In this document: one piece after another, positions 32,196-42,566 of the stretch | How positions within the stretch are numbered: the stretch's first letter is position 1 | Layout of the letters: each line of letters opens with the position of its first letter | Source: Saturnia japonica | Taxonomy: Eukaryota > Arthropoda > Insecta > Lepidoptera > Saturniidae | Direction: 5' to 3' | DNA: 64,000 nucleotides | Assembly (NCBI GenBank): GCA_033032175.1 | Contig: CM065326.1 | Span: 13,968,001-14,032,000, forward strand | The notes under the pieces: generated by a model | The model's input: only the letters and a program-made list of their open reading frames with translations | What the model was told of the DNA's origin: nothing | Database searches by the model: none | Translations under genes and position numbers: made by a program

Positions 32196-32339
32196 TTGAA
32201 TATTTTTTATAAATTCTTATAATATTATTAACGCGGACACAGTCTCTGGCGTTTGCTAGTTTAATAATTATGTACCTACTTAATTCAACAGAAATTAAAT
32301 ATAAGTAACCAAGAGGAATGTGATTTTTAACTTGTCAAT

Positions 32340-32470
32340 AACTGTAAACCACCCCAAGGGGCCGGGGGTCGGTTGGAGGGTTTGGGGGGAGGTCGAGCGG
32401 GGGTGCACATCTGTGGCGGCAATCCCTTACAGGCGCCGTCACCCGCAGCCGTTCCCAACAGCTTGTTTAT
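32340..32470 (+). other. G-rich block with possible G-quadruplex
   Basis: The plus strand has five runs of three or more G between about 32354 and 32405 (GGGG, GGGGG, GGG, GGGGGG, GGGGG) with loops of 2-12 nt. The segment after it is CpG-rich. The open frame 32320-32514 is not recognisably a protein. Confidence 0.4.
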
Positions 32471-32599
32471 GCGGAGCTAACAAATTGATTCGGCCAATAC
32501 TCGCTTCTTTTTAGACCTTACTTGCTTGAACACTAATATTTTTCTAACCAGTGACAAAAAAATAATAATACAACTGTAGCCTAGCCACAATCAACAACC

Positions 32600-32820
32600 C
32601 TTATCTTACGTCTGTGCCGAAAATAAATAAATTCAAATACCTAGGCTCGGTCATCGCAGACCAAGGACACGTCGATGCTGCTGTAGCAGGCAGGGTGAAC
32701 GGGGAATGGCTGAAGTGGCAATCACTAAGCGGAGTCTTATACGATGCTCGTATAGCAATAAGAATTTGCCAAAGGAGACGGGATACTCTTTCAAAAAGAG
32801 ATGTAAAAATATGAAAACTT
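32600..32820 (+). pseudogene. RTE-type LINE reverse transcriptase fragment
   Basis: The plus strand reads 'INKFKYLGSVIADQGHVD', then 'RVNGEWLKWQSLSGVLYDAR' and 'IAIRI', matching the RTE-type motif order 'YKYLGS.I..DG..D..V..R...AWLKWR.LSGVLCD..IP...K'. It is cut off at about 32768 where another repeat begins. Confidence 0.75.
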
Positions 32821-33060
32821 TGTAAATGAATAGCTAATGCATTATCAAACAGTCACTGAAAAAAAAGGGATTTTTTGCAATCTAAAAGCAGAGATTTAGG
32901 ATATTTCGTAAAAGTGATGTCATGTAATATACTTCAATTAAACTATTCTTGAAGCAGGATTAATATTGAAAAAGGTTTATGTTTATTATCTTTCAAAGTT
33001 ATTAGTTTACTTATTTTGTTGATTGTGAATTTTCATGTTAATGTACGATTTTAAAAACAA
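32768..33060 (+). repeat. unclassified repeat, inverted partner of 53748-54035
   Basis: About 290 bp align with the reverse complement of 53748-54035: 'ggagacgggatactctttcaaaaagagatg', 'gcagagatttaggatatt', 'ttcttgaagcaggattaatattgaaaaaggtttatgtttat'. Non-coding; class unknown. Confidence 0.65.
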
Positions 33061-33129
33061 TAAACTTTTTTAAATAATGTCTACAATTATGTTCTATATT
33101 AATTTGCTATATCTTTTATTGTGTACTCA

Positions 33130-33385
33130 GCGTAAGCTTCTTTTTCTAAAATAAAATTAGCCTATGTTAATTCCTATAAAATCAGCTATCAATCAGTGAA
33201 AGTCCCGTTAAAATCGGTCCAACCGTTTCGGAGATTACCCGGAACAAACAGACAGACAGACAAAAATTGAAAAAAATATGTATTTTGTTATAGGTGCCTT
33301 GTATACTTTCATATGCATTTAGTAAAGAACTGTTATTTTAACATTACAAACAGACGCTTCAATTTTATTCATTGTATAGATATTG
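33130..33385 (+). repeat. CTAGCTGTG-family repeat, partial
   Basis: It holds the 3' half of the family: 'aaaataaaattagcctatgtta', 'ggtccaaccgtttcggagattacccggaacaaacagac', 'cttcaattttatt'. Confidence 0.65.
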
Positions 33386-33429
33386 TATATGTTATGATAA
33401 AAGCATATTACGGTTATGTTACATTAAAA

Positions 33430-33485
33430 ATGATGAGAGCCGACCCCATTTAAATTGGGATAGAGCTAGGAAGAGGTAGCAATCA
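33430..33485 (+). repeat. LINE 3' tail fragment
   Basis: 'tgatgagagccgaccccatttaaattgggatagagctaggaag' is a well-known ending of lepidopteran RTE-type LINEs. Confidence 0.5.
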
Positions 33486-33487
33486 TG

Positions 33488-33725
33488 CATACGGCCAGTC
33501 TGATGGTAAGCGAGCTACTGGGACACAATCGCTTTTGCGTGTCGAGAACAGCCTGAGCATATCCAGTTAAATTAATGCAGGCCAGCATGACAGCGGTGAC
33601 CGTCGAATGATTACGATCTCTCGGTGGTCACCGTTGTGTTAGGATTGTACTGTGATTACCATCAGGAACAGTACCGTTAATTTGCAGACCAACTATTAAA
33701 ATAAAAGCCGCTAAAGTAGGATATG
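33488..33725 (+). repeat. composite repeat: 'catacggcc' head and 'acgatctctcggt' family
   Basis: The head 'gcatacggccagtctgatggtaagcgagct' is a widespread lepidopteran repeat phrase (also 12235-12280). The rest aligns with 3690-3832. Confidence 0.55.
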
Positions 33726-33959
33726 GATGTTGCCGATCTTGAATCCCAAAGAGCTTTGGAAACCCTACTCACCACAGGAACACAACAGGTCGTCGCTCCA
33801 TTTGGTTTGAGGGTATCCTACACTGCGTTTGCCAAGACGTGGTCTTCCCTCTATGACTTTTCTACTCCATCGGTTCTTCTATAGATCTTATCGGTCCACT
33901 GTCATTTTAGCTTGCTTACTCTTCAGCTATATTGGTTACATTAGTTCTTTGACGTAATA

Positions 33960-34260
33960 AAATACTTTTTTATAATAGCACGGCACATTAAGGATACTGT
34001 CCTTGGTGGTAACCACAGCACAATCTAAATACAACAGCGACCAACGAGAGATCTAAATCTATCGGCGGTCACCACTGTCAAGCCGGCCTGCATAAATATC
34101 TCTTCAATTTTACGCTTAGAGGACCCGATTTCGTAAGAAGGAGGGAACACACTGGCCGAGAGAAGTTCCACAGCTTCACGGTACGACAAATATAAGTCAT
34201 AGGGAACTTTTTAGTTCGTTGCCGAGATGGAGGTTACCGTATAACTGTGACTGCGAATCC
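33960..34260 (-). repeat. composite interspersed repeat
   Basis: A second copy of the 7425-7735 composite: minus 'acgatctctcggt' part, then 'aaatatctcttcaattttacg' and 'gagatggaggttaccgta'. Confidence 0.5.
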
Positions 34261-34500
34261 CAGTGCGTGTGATTCTGTTGTGGAAGGAAGAGGAGGGTAT
34301 TAGATTGAACAGCTCTTCAGAACACTCCCAAACCACACGCTTTCGTATACGAATTTTATCCCTTAGAGAAACTCCCAATATAGCTCTTTCCATAGCTCGC
34401 TGGGTGACTTTTAACTTGTTAACCAAACCCACCACACGTGATTACTTCTCGGCACCGTAGGTCAAAACAGGTAGGACGCACTGGTTTTATAATAAGGAGC
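34261..34500 (-). pseudogene. RTE-type LINE reverse transcriptase, C-terminal fragment
   Basis: The minus strand reads a decayed 'VLPVLTYGAE' and then 'NKLKVTQRAMERAILGVSLR' followed by 'DKIRIRKR', the classic RTE-type segment 'VLPVMTYG.E.W...L...QRAMERAMLGVSLRD.IRN'. It is truncated at the composite repeat on its 3' side. Confidence 0.8.
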
Positions 34501-34739
34501 TTAGGATAGGATATAGCGTAAAAACTACGTAAAATACGTCGAAGTAGCGCCATGCCGGTCATATAATAGAATTAATTCATAAAAATGCGCTTTTACCGTG
34601 GCACGTTCCAGTAATGTTATACGATTCTCTAAATTAAATTCCATATAACATCCCCAGCCCGGAGGCACATGGTGCCTGGTAGCCTACACGGGCCTACCGT
34701 GACTGGAAATGACACGGCGCGACGGCGGTGGAGAGTTTT

Positions 34740-36132
34740 TGTTCCAAATATAATACACTCATGGAGATATTCAGAGGAACGCAATAAAAAGGGGGCAAAT
34801 TAAAGTGAAATCAGAATTATTTGTATAATGTAATCTTTTTTAAATTCATTGATTAGAATCAATTAATTAAATTAACATTTTTGAACACAAAAAAATTAGA
34901 CTAAACGAAAAAAAAAATAAGAGGCAGTTAGCTCAACATTTTAAATGTAAGGAATTATGACTAAATATTATGAAAATTGAATATTGTCCTAAAGACTGTT
35001 TTTTTTCATTATGTGTGAGTATTTAGTGTTGCCTCCTGTCGCTGTCAAAACTGCCCTCATTCGTCTAAATTAAATTGTTAATGAAACTTTGCAGCATTAT
35101 GTTCCATTCTTCAACCAATGCAGTTTCGAGATCCCTTAGGTTAGCTGGTGCTCGATTTCTGTGTTTAATTTCTTTTCCTATTTTATCCCAAACAAGTTCT
35201 ATCAGATTTAGGTCTGACGAGCGTGCTGGTAACACCAAAACTTGGATTCTGACCTCAATAAGGTACACCGATAGTACCGCTGCAGCGTGAGGACGAGCAT
35301 TATCGTGCATTAAAAGAAAATTATCTTTCATGAATGGGTCAAAAGGTATCACAATCCGCTCTAAAATGTCTGTTACGTATCTTAACGCAGTCAGGGACCC
35401 GTTTTCTACATTGTGTAGCTCCGTACGTGCTCCTAAACAAATACCATCCGATACCAATACAGACCCTCCACCATAAGGCTCTCTTCCAACAATGTTACAC
35501 TCAGCGTATCTTTCTCCAGTTCGTCTACATACTTTGTCCCTTCCGTCATCTGACTTAAGACAGAATCTGGACTCATCAGTAAAGAGCACTTTTCCCCAAG
35601 CGTCATCATCCCAATTTCGGTGTTCAAAGTCGGGCCGAGATACTCGATGATTAGCGGTGATCAAAGGGCCTCTGGAGCGCAAGTACCCCAATACCAGCTG
35701 CTTTAAGTTTTTTCTAATCGTTTTGTTGCTAACTGTCACTTGTCGAACTTCCTGCAGCTTGTTTCGTACCTCGGAAGAAGTCAAAGTGCAATTTATGAGG
35801 GCACTGCTTACAATACATCTGTTGTCCCTCTCTGTTGTTAGTCTTTTGCGACCTTGTTTTTACGTCTCATATACTTTTCAGTCTGCCGGTATCGTTTAAC
35901 ATTGCGAAAAACCACAGACTTGGACACTCATAATGTTTGAGCAACTTCATCGTAAGTGTAACCATTTTCAATTACAGTTACAGCTTTAGAAATCTGAACA
36001 ACGTTGAGAGCTGGCATTATCATTCAAACATAAACTTCACAAAAAAAAAACTTTTTGTTAAAAAAAAAAAAAACAGAAATTATGTTAAATTTGTTAAAAA
36101 CAATAAAAACCTGCAGAATTTTATACACTACG
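34740..36132 (-). mobile_element. Tc1-type DNA transposon, one end lost
   Basis: It contains the transposase pseudogene at 35065-36023. The left flank up to about 34740 ('cgcaataaaaagggggcaaatta') looks like a Tc1 terminal region. No inverted counterpart is visible beyond the transposase start. The BEL/Pao element is inserted at 36132/36133 in its 5' leader, and the sequence right of the BEL element (after 43112) does not resume the Tc1 end. Confidence 0.6.
35065..36023 (-). pseudogene. Tc1-type transposase, DD34E, broken near the N-terminus
   Basis: The minus-strand frame 35065-35784 encodes the catalytic domain. It has 'FTDESRF' (first Asp), 'LMHDNARPH' (second Asp) and 'SSDLNLIELVWD' (Glu), with 34 residues between the second Asp and the Glu, as in Tc1. 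The N-terminal DNA-binding region continues to an ATG near 36023 ('VTVIENGYTYDEVAQTL'). It is interrupted by stops at about 35929 and 35868 and a frame change near 35800. A full Tc1 transposase is about 340 aa and catalyses cut-and-paste at TA sites. This copy is inactive. Confidence 0.85.
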
Positions 36133-36995
36133 TGTTGGGTACGCGTCACTTCCCCTCTGCGTGAGGGAGGGGGGAGGGGTGTGACGTTTCCCCGGTTTGG
36201 ACGGGCGTTTTGTTGCGCCGGATGCCCGTCTCGTAGATACCGTACGGATGCCAGTGGGCGGCGTGATGTTAGTGGTGAGGGGGTCCGGGGGGTGCAATAA
36301 TGCACGACCGCTTGAGGTGCCGGGTCTTCAATGAAAGTCGATATCTTGTTGATTGTTCGCAGGACGACCAAAGCTTTCTTCTTGTAGTTACTCGTTGCTT
36401 GTACTTGTAGACTCGTTGAATTGCACCGTGCCCAATACGGCCCTTCTTCGAGCTTAAGTGGTTCGAGGAATGACCGTAAAGAGAGCCCCGTTTTATTCCG
36501 TGTTTATTTCGTGTTTTAACTTTACTTTTCGCTTTGGTTGCCCTGTTAAACTCTTTATATTTCTCTCATTACACATGTCATATATCAAAATGTTCCTCTT
36601 TGAATTACCTATCCATTACATATTCACTTATAATATACATTACGTATACATTCCGTACATAAGCCAAAAACAAAGTAATTTACGGGCGACATCACTATTT
36701 TCCGCTCGTAAAATCTCTGTAACATTCGATATACTTACTCTATTGGCTTACTCTATATGTTAATCTATTCTATGTTAGTTATATTTTCACATATGTGACA
36801 CACAATACATAATCGTTTATATACATCTTAACATATAACATGCAACTTGTAATGTAGCGTATTCGCTTACATTTTCTATAATATTGTCAATATTAATCTA
36901 TTTTATCGTAACACATAGTATATAACACGTAAATATAATAATAACACATAATACCCTAACCTAAGACACGAAAAACAACTGTTCTGTCGCCAACA
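36133..36995 (-). repeat. BEL/Pao 3' LTR, complete (863 bp)
   Basis: Bounded by TGTTG...CAACA on the plus strand and directly adjoining the polypurine tract. Bases 36133-36683 match the 5' LTR with a few differences; 36684-36995 have no counterpart there. The open frames across it are by chance. Confidence 0.88.
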
Positions 36996-37008
36996 TCCTC
37001 CCCCTCGT
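36996..37008 (-). other. BEL/Pao polypurine tract
   Basis: The minus strand reads a purine run with GAGGGGGAGGA just before the 3' LTR start, the primer site for plus-strand DNA synthesis. Confidence 0.75.
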
Positions 37009-37027
37009 GCGCAGCACCAATCCCCTG

Positions 37028-40000
37028 TCATGGCGACGCTGCCGTAGTCTGCCTGGATCCGTCGTTCTGTTGCTCGTAGCTCGTTGCAGGAACCAGCAGC
37101 ACTACTTTGGAGCTCGGTCTCTTCAATGTTCCTCCGGCGGTGCGCACCTCTATCACTCGGATGCGGCCATCTGGTCCAGGGTGCGTTTGAGTAATGACGC
37201 CCCGGGGCCATGTGTTTCGTGGCAGTGTGGAGTCAATTATTAGGACAGTGTCTCCACACTGCAGGTCCTTTGTGTTTCGTCCATCGACCCTCCTGGTAAG
37301 CAGGGTGGGTAGGTATTCTTTTAGCCACCTGCTCCAGAAATGGTCGGCCATGCGCTGCGCCACCTTCCAGGTCCGTCGCCCGATGAGGTCTTCATCTGTG
37401 AAGGTTCCAAACCGTGGAGACCCGCAGGACCTCCCAATAAGGAAGTGATTGGGAGTCAGGGCCTCTTCACCTTCATTTTCCTCCGTGGTGACGAGCGGTC
37501 TTGCGTTTACCATGTGTTCCGCTTCCAAAAGAAGAGTGTGTAAGGTCTCTTCTTGCGGACATCTTTCCTTTAATGTCGCCGCTAGTGCAGTTTTGATGGA
37601 ACGGACTAGGCGTTCCCACGCACCTCCCATATTTGGAGCCCCAGGTGGTATGAATTTCCACCGGATGCCCATCTTCTCTGCTGCGGTGGTGAGATCTTCC
37701 TTCTGCAAGCCCCTGACTGCTTCTTCTAGCTCTTTACTGGCTCCGACGAAGTTGGTTCCGTTATCGCTGTATATTGTGCTGGGTGTTCCTCGCCTAGCAA
37801 CCATGCGTCGAAGTGCCAGTATCATCGAATCCGTTGACAGAGACGCCGCCAACTCTATGTGCACTGCCCTCGTGGTGAGACACGTAAACAGCGCTCCCCA
37901 TCTTTTCTCGTGGCGCCGTCCTATCGCGATCGTCATTGGCCCAAAGTAGTCCACAGCGGTGCAGGTAAATGGCGGCTCGCCGAATCGTAACCGCTCCTTT
38001 GGTAAGTTTCCGGTGGGTGGTCTAGATGGTGCGCTTCGGTATACTTTGCACCATTGACACTGGTATGCCACCGTCCGTACTGTCGATCGCAGCCCCAAAA
38101 CCCAGTAGCGTTGTCTTGTCTCGTTCATCACGGTTGCATGGTTCCCGTGGTTGAACGCTACGTGGTAATGTCGTATGAGCAACCTCGTGATCTTGTTGTT
38201 GCCATCCAAGACTACGGGTCGTCGATATGCTCTTTCCATAAACGTAGCCGCGTCGATCCTTCCTTTGACTCGTAGCAGTCCATCTTCATTGATGATGTCA
38301 AGCTTCTTCAATTTGTTGTGTCCATCGGAGTCTCTTGATGCCGTAGGTTTCCCGAAACTCTCTTCTTGACTTTTCATCAGCAACAGTTTCTCCGCTTTTT
38401 CCAAGTGAGCCTTATCCAGAAGAAGGAACTTCTTTGTTTCTTTTGGTGTTGCTGCCTTCGTCACGTTCTTGAGCTTCCTTTTCCTTGTTTTTCTCCAAGT
38501 CGGGTCCTGTTTTTCCATCTTACGGGAAACAAGAGTGTGCTCCTTTCGCTTGCGACACAGGTCAATAAATTGAAGCACCCTTGCCGTTGCTCTCCATAGC
38601 CTCGTCCAGCTCGAGAATCGTTCAGGTTCTGGTGTAGGCGGCTGATCCTTTGAGATCCTTGCGGTGGCAACAGTGTGCTTCTCTTTCTCTTCTCCCGTTG
38701 GTTTCGACTTGAATGAACGAGGTTCAGGCCAACTGGTCTCTTCTTGGCTCAGGAACGCGGGTCCCTTAAACCAACGGTGGTTCTGTCCGAAGTCTCGCGG
38801 CACCCCTCTTGTTGCGTCGTCCGCTGGGTTCTGACTGGTCGGAACCCAACGCCACTCTTGAGGTTTTGAGAGGTCCTCTATTTCCGCGAGTCGATGTGCC
38901 ACGAACGGTTTGAACGTCCTTGGATCTGATCTTATCCACGAAAGGACTGTGCTCGAATCAGTCCAGTAGACTCGTCTCTTAATCTTCAGATCCAGTTCTT
39001 CTTCCACTGCTCGTGTCATCCGAGTGCCTAATAACGCAGCTTGCAACTCTAGCCGCGGGATGGATACTGGCTTGAGGGGAGTCACTCTTGCCTTGGCTGC
39101 TAGTAGTGCGACTTGATAGCCTCCTTGTCCTTTGCTCGCTCTGTAGTATACTGCGCAAGCGTAGGCTGTCTCGCTGGCGTCGGTGAACGCGTGCAGCTCC
39201 CCCTCGTCGCTCGAGTCCGTGAAGCATCTCGGGATACGTAGACCTTCCAGGATCTGTACGCTGGTGAGGTATTCTTTCCAGGCTTCTTGATCTTTCGGAG
39301 TGATTTCTTCATCCCAATCGACGCCGCTTCTCCATATGTTCTGTATGAGTACCTTCCCTTGTATGAGAACCGGTGATGCCACTCCCATAGGATCGAAGGT
39401 GGCCATGACCGCACTCGTTACTTCTCTCTTGGTAGGTCCTCTTCTTATCGCGACGTCCTCTTTGAGTTTGCGAATGCACGTTCTGAAACCCAGTTCATCA
39501 TCTCCCGTGCACCATAGCAAGCCCAGGGTCTTCTCTTCACTTGGTCCGATGCTGATCTCTTGCTGCCCGGTCTCTTTGGTGAGGCTTCTTAACACAGTGT
39601 GTTTGTTGAATGCCCAACCTCTCAATTCAAACTTGGCTTTCCGGTGGATGGTGTCCACATCACTGGCTACTTTGATTGCCTCCTCTTCTGTGTCGAAACT
39701 CTGTAAGTAGTCGTCCATATAATGATTATGTTCTATTGCACTAGCAGCTTCCGGGAACTGGTCTTGATATTCGGCGGCATTCTTGTTCTTTACGAAGATT
39801 GCAGCACTAGGAGAGCAAGCGGCCCCAAATATGACTGATGTCATTCTGTATTCCTTGATGGGTCCTTCTGCTTGATTCCCCTTCCATAAGAACCTTAAGC
39901 TGTCACGGTCCTCTTCTCGTATTCGTATCTGAAGAAACATCTCTTTGATGTCCGCTACCACTGCGATCGGTTTCTGGCGGAAGCGCAGCAGGACACCAAA

Positions 40001-41446
40001 GAGTGACTGCAGCAGGTCCGGGCCGGGTAAGAGCAGGTCGTTCAGACTCTTCCCTCCTGACTTGGCAGCAGCGTCGAACACCAGGCGTTTCTTCTTCTTG
40101 GTGGGATGCGTGACAGCGAAATGTGGCAAGTACCACTTCCTCCTTGAAGTGGATTCTCCTTCGGCTTCTTCAGCGTATCCACTCTTCAATAGGTTCTCCA
40201 TTTGGTTCTCGTATTCGATCTTCAGTTCTGGATCTTTCTGTAGCTTCTTCATGATCCCTTTCAGTCTTACTTCTGCGGCTTTGAAGTTGTCTGGCAACTC
40301 CTCAACATCGTTTTTCCACAGAAGCCCGACTTCGAAGCGTCCATCTTCCAAGCGTTGACAGGTTCTCTCCAATATGTCCATTGCTCTCTGGTCCTGGTAT
40401 GTGCTTGGTCTCTTAGGTAGAACCCCCAATGATTCTACCGCGAAATGGTCCTTCATCAACTTCTCCAATGCTTCTTCACGTGCTGATACGTGTGCGCATG
40501 TGGTGAAGTTGACTGGTTTTGACGCGCCTCCATCGAACCCATGCAGCACCCATCCAAGTTGTGTGAAGGATGCTACTGGTTGGTTCTTCTTTCCTTTGCG
40601 CGTTCCTCTTGAGATGATGAGCTCCCAATTGTCTTGCCCTATTAACAACTTGGGAGAACCCTCTTCGTAATGCAGCTGATTCACCAGCTTCCTTAGGTGT
40701 GCGCAGTTCTCTATGGTGCTCCTCTCCAGTCTTTGAGGAGTCAGATGCATGTCATCAATGGTGCGCACCCCGGTGACTGTTCGCTTCTTGGACTGGTGTA
40801 GTCCCCTTATCTGCATGTTGAGCTTCATTGATTCCTTGCTTACCATGGATTTTCCACCCACAGTCTCCAAATGAAGCGTCTCCTTAGGTCCTTTGAGTCC
40901 GACCTGTTCCGCCACCGTCGAGTCCAGGAGTGTAACTGTTGACCCCTCATCCAGCAGTGCCAGGACTTCAGCTGCTCCTGCTGGTCCATAGATCTCGACG
41001 GGAAGCATCTTTAAGTAGGCTCTTGAAGACCTGGTGCAGTTCACTGGTAGCCTCACGTTGTTGGCTACTTCTTTTCCATCTTCTTGCTTGGACTCTTCTC
41101 TGTCCTCATGAAGCAAGTTGTGATGCCATCGTTTGCAGGTTGTACATGATGGTTGACGGCAGGTCTCTTTCCTATGCCTTCCGCGCAGGCACTTGTAGCA
41201 TAGTCGCGATTCCTTCGCGATACTCCATCGTTTCTTTACAGGTGCTTGACGGAACTTTGGACATTCCCGCAGGTAATGTCCCTCGTGGCAATGTGGGCAT
41301 GCTGCTTTGTCTCTTCCTTCTCTTTCAATCCCCCGCTTTTCTCTATTTGGCCTCTCTTGGTCTATATGTTCGGTTGTAGTGTGCGCAGCTTGTCTCTTCG
41401 GCATCTGCCTCCTTGTTGGTTGTGTCTGGTATCGCGTGTGGTCCAC
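37028..41446 (-). CDS. BEL/Pao pol polyprotein (1472 codons open)
   Basis: An unbroken frame, presumably made as a gag-pol fusion, so the first Met is not a real start. Approximate residues: zinc knuckles 50-105; aspartic protease (DUF1758 type) near 150-290 with active site LDEGST (Asp166); reverse transcriptase 440-600 with YMDDY at 576-580; RNase H 745-880 with FTDAS and WTDSS; integrase zinc finger 1093-1133 (HHCC); integrase core 1160-1290 with Asp1166, Asp1228 and Glu1278; DUF5641-type C-terminal segment 1385-1452. All visible catalytic residues are present. The frame overlaps the gag frame by 104 nt in a different phase, either a translational frameshift site or an indel. It encodes replication enzymes of a transposon, not a host function. 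Confidence 0.93.
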   Translation of the reverse strand: MDHTRYQTQPTRRQMPKRQAAHTTTEHIDQERPNREKRGIEREGRDKAACPHCHEGHYLRECPKFRQAPVKKRWSIAKESRLCYKCLRGRHRKETCRQPSCTTCKRWHHNLLHEDREESKQEDGKEVANNVRLPVNCTRSSRAYLKMLPVEIYGPAGAAEVLALLDEGSTVTLLDSTVAEQVGLKGPKETLHLETVGGKSMVSKESMKLNMQIRGLHQSKKRTVTGVRTIDDMHLTPQRLERSTIENCAHLRKLVNQLHYEEGSPKLLIGQDNWELIISRGTRKGKKNQPVASFTQLGWVLHGFDGGASKPVNFTTCAHVSAREEALEKLMKDHFAVESLGVLPKRPSTYQDQRAMDILERTCQRLEDGRFEVGLLWKNDVEELPDNFKAAEVRLKGIMKKLQKDPELKIEYENQMENLLKSGYAEEAEGESTSRRKWYLPHFAVTHPTKKKKRLVFDAAAKSGGKSLNDLLLPGPDLLQSLFGVLLRFRQKPIAVVADIKEMFLQIRIREEDRDSLRFLWKGNQAEGPIKEYRMTSVIFGAACSPSAAIFVKNKNAAEYQDQFPEAASAIEHNHYMDDYLQSFDTEEEAIKVASDVDTIHRKAKFELRGWAFNKHTVLRSLTKETGQQEISIGPSEEKTLGLLWCTGDDELGFRTCIRKLKEDVAIRRGPTKREVTSAVMATFDPMGVASPVLIQGKVLIQNIWRSGVDWDEEITPKDQEAWKEYLTSVQILEGLRIPRCFTDSSDEGELHAFTDASETAYACAVYYRASKGQGGYQVALLAAKARVTPLKPVSIPRLELQAALLGTRMTRAVEEELDLKIKRRVYWTDSSTVLSWIRSDPRTFKPFVAHRLAEIEDLSKPQEWRWVPTSQNPADDATRGVPRDFGQNHRWFKGPAFLSQEETSWPEPRSFKSKPTGEEKEKHTVATARISKDQPPTPEPERFSSWTRLWRATARVLQFIDLCRKRKEHTLVSRKMEKQDPTWRKTRKRKLKNVTKAATPKETKKFLLLDKAHLEKAEKLLLMKSQEESFGKPTASRDSDGHNKLKKLDIINEDGLLRVKGRIDAATFMERAYRRPVVLDGNNKITRLLIRHYHVAFNHGNHATVMNETRQRYWVLGLRSTVRTVAYQCQWCKVYRSAPSRPPTGNLPKERLRFGEPPFTCTAVDYFGPMTIAIGRRHEKRWGALFTCLTTRAVHIELAASLSTDSMILALRRMVARRGTPSTIYSDNGTNFVGASKELEEAVRGLQKEDLTTAAEKMGIRWKFIPPGAPNMGGAWERLVRSIKTALAATLKERCPQEETLHTLLLEAEHMVNARPLVTTEENEGEEALTPNHFLIGRSCGSPRFGTFTDEDLIGRRTWKVAQRMADHFWSRWLKEYLPTLLTRRVDGRNTKDLQCGDTVLIIDSTLPRNTWPRGVITQTHPGPDGRIRVIEVRTAGGTLKRPSSKVVLLVPATSYEQQNDGSRQTTAASP

Positions 41447-42528
41447 AGCGATCCGCCATCCTGTTCAGGAATACCGCCATCATGTTGAGGTCAGGATCCC
41501 CTTCGGCCTTGTCCGCTACGTAGTCGTACCAGCGGTACTTCAATATCGCTGTCATCTTGTCGACGATGCTCCTCAGTATCTCTGGAGATTGAAGGTATTG
41601 TGGTTTTCGCAGTCCTCGTATTGCCGCCACGGTGTTGTTGACGTTGCCTGCTAGCAAGCATACGTCATAGGCGTTGTCACTGATCGGTGGCAGTTTCTTT
41701 ATCCTGTCCAGTTCTGCCAGAACCAGTGCATCCGCTCTTCCATAACTCCGCTTCATGGCTTCCATCACTTCCTCCGGTGTGCTCTCGGAGTACAGTTGGC
41801 TGCGAAATCCCTCTCTTGCTTCTCCCTTCAATGCTCTTCTTAATCTTGCCATGTTCTGTGTGGCAGAGAAGAGCGGAGCGGTGTCTTCGTATACAGCTTT
41901 GAAGGCCATCCATTCTCTTGTGTCACCATCGAATAGTGGTAGTTGGTGCACGTAGTCTGGCTGCGGCGCCTGGCTCTGGATCTGGACTCCCCTCAATGCT
42001 TCAGTGAGGACTCTTGCAAGGCTCTGATGACTCTTCTCCATATCGGCCTTAGTATCGGGTTTGCGTGCGGAAGGTGGGGGGGTCCGTATACACCCCTCCT
42101 TGGGTGCCTCCCCCTCGTGTCGCTCCTTGGAGACGCCCTCTGCAGCCTTCTGGACCCAGTCCCTGACCTGGTCCACCCGGTCTATTGGCTTTTCAATAAC
42201 TGAGTCTTCTTCCTCTTTGTCCACCTGGATGAGTTCCAGTCGTAGCCTGGCAGCTGTCGTGGCTGCTTGTGCCTCTCGCAGCTCCTTATCGGCCAGCTCG
42301 GCGCGGGCTTCCAGCTCCTTCCGTCTTCTTGAAGACCTGATGGATGCAGGACGGTTCTTCTTCACCGTTGGTGCATCCTGGTCTTCCCTTGAAGCTGTTT
42401 CCCGCGTCGTGCCGGTGACGGTGGTCTCGTACGAAGTAACTTCTGTGAGTCTCTGTGCTGCTCTCTTGTGGTGCAACCTCAAGCGGCTGCTCCCTCGGAG
42501 AGCCCCTCTGGCTCCTGGTGACTGGCAT
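41343..42528 (-). pseudogene. BEL/Pao gag with an N-terminal frameshift
   Basis: The likely start is the ATG at 42528, giving the usual 'MPVTRSQRG' opening. That frame runs on to 42286 but leaves the gag sense near 42440-42450, where the authentic sequence continues in another phase and stays open to the stop at 41343. Recognisable parts are a charged coiled-coil segment ('RRRKELEARAELADKELREA') and the DUF1759-type region ('LPLFDGDTREWMAFKAVYED' and on). The open frame from 42731 starts inside the LTR and its first part is by chance. Gag would form the particle core. One single-base-class indel is the simplest explanation for the break. Confidence 0.8.
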
Positions 42529-42546
42529 CCCGTAACGGTATCGAGG

Positions 42547-42564
42547 ATCCGGCTCGAAGGACCA
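42547..42564 (-). other. BEL/Pao primer-binding site, tRNA-Tyr type
   Basis: The plus strand reads ATCCGGCTCGAAGGACCA, identical to my knowledge of the 3' end of insect tRNA-Tyr including CCA. It lies 2 nt from the LTR edge, in the right orientation for minus-strand priming. Confidence 0.85.
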
Positions 42565-42566
42565 AC

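Noticed and set aside
36024..36371. Open frame across the 3' LTR edge, and the similar frame 42479-42805
   Set aside because: Both are chance frames within LTR sequence; the shared part is simply the LTR repeat.
37449..40670. Several plus-strand frames of 100-166 codons
   Set aside because: They are antisense shadows of the BEL/Pao pol frame, which alone carries protein motifs.
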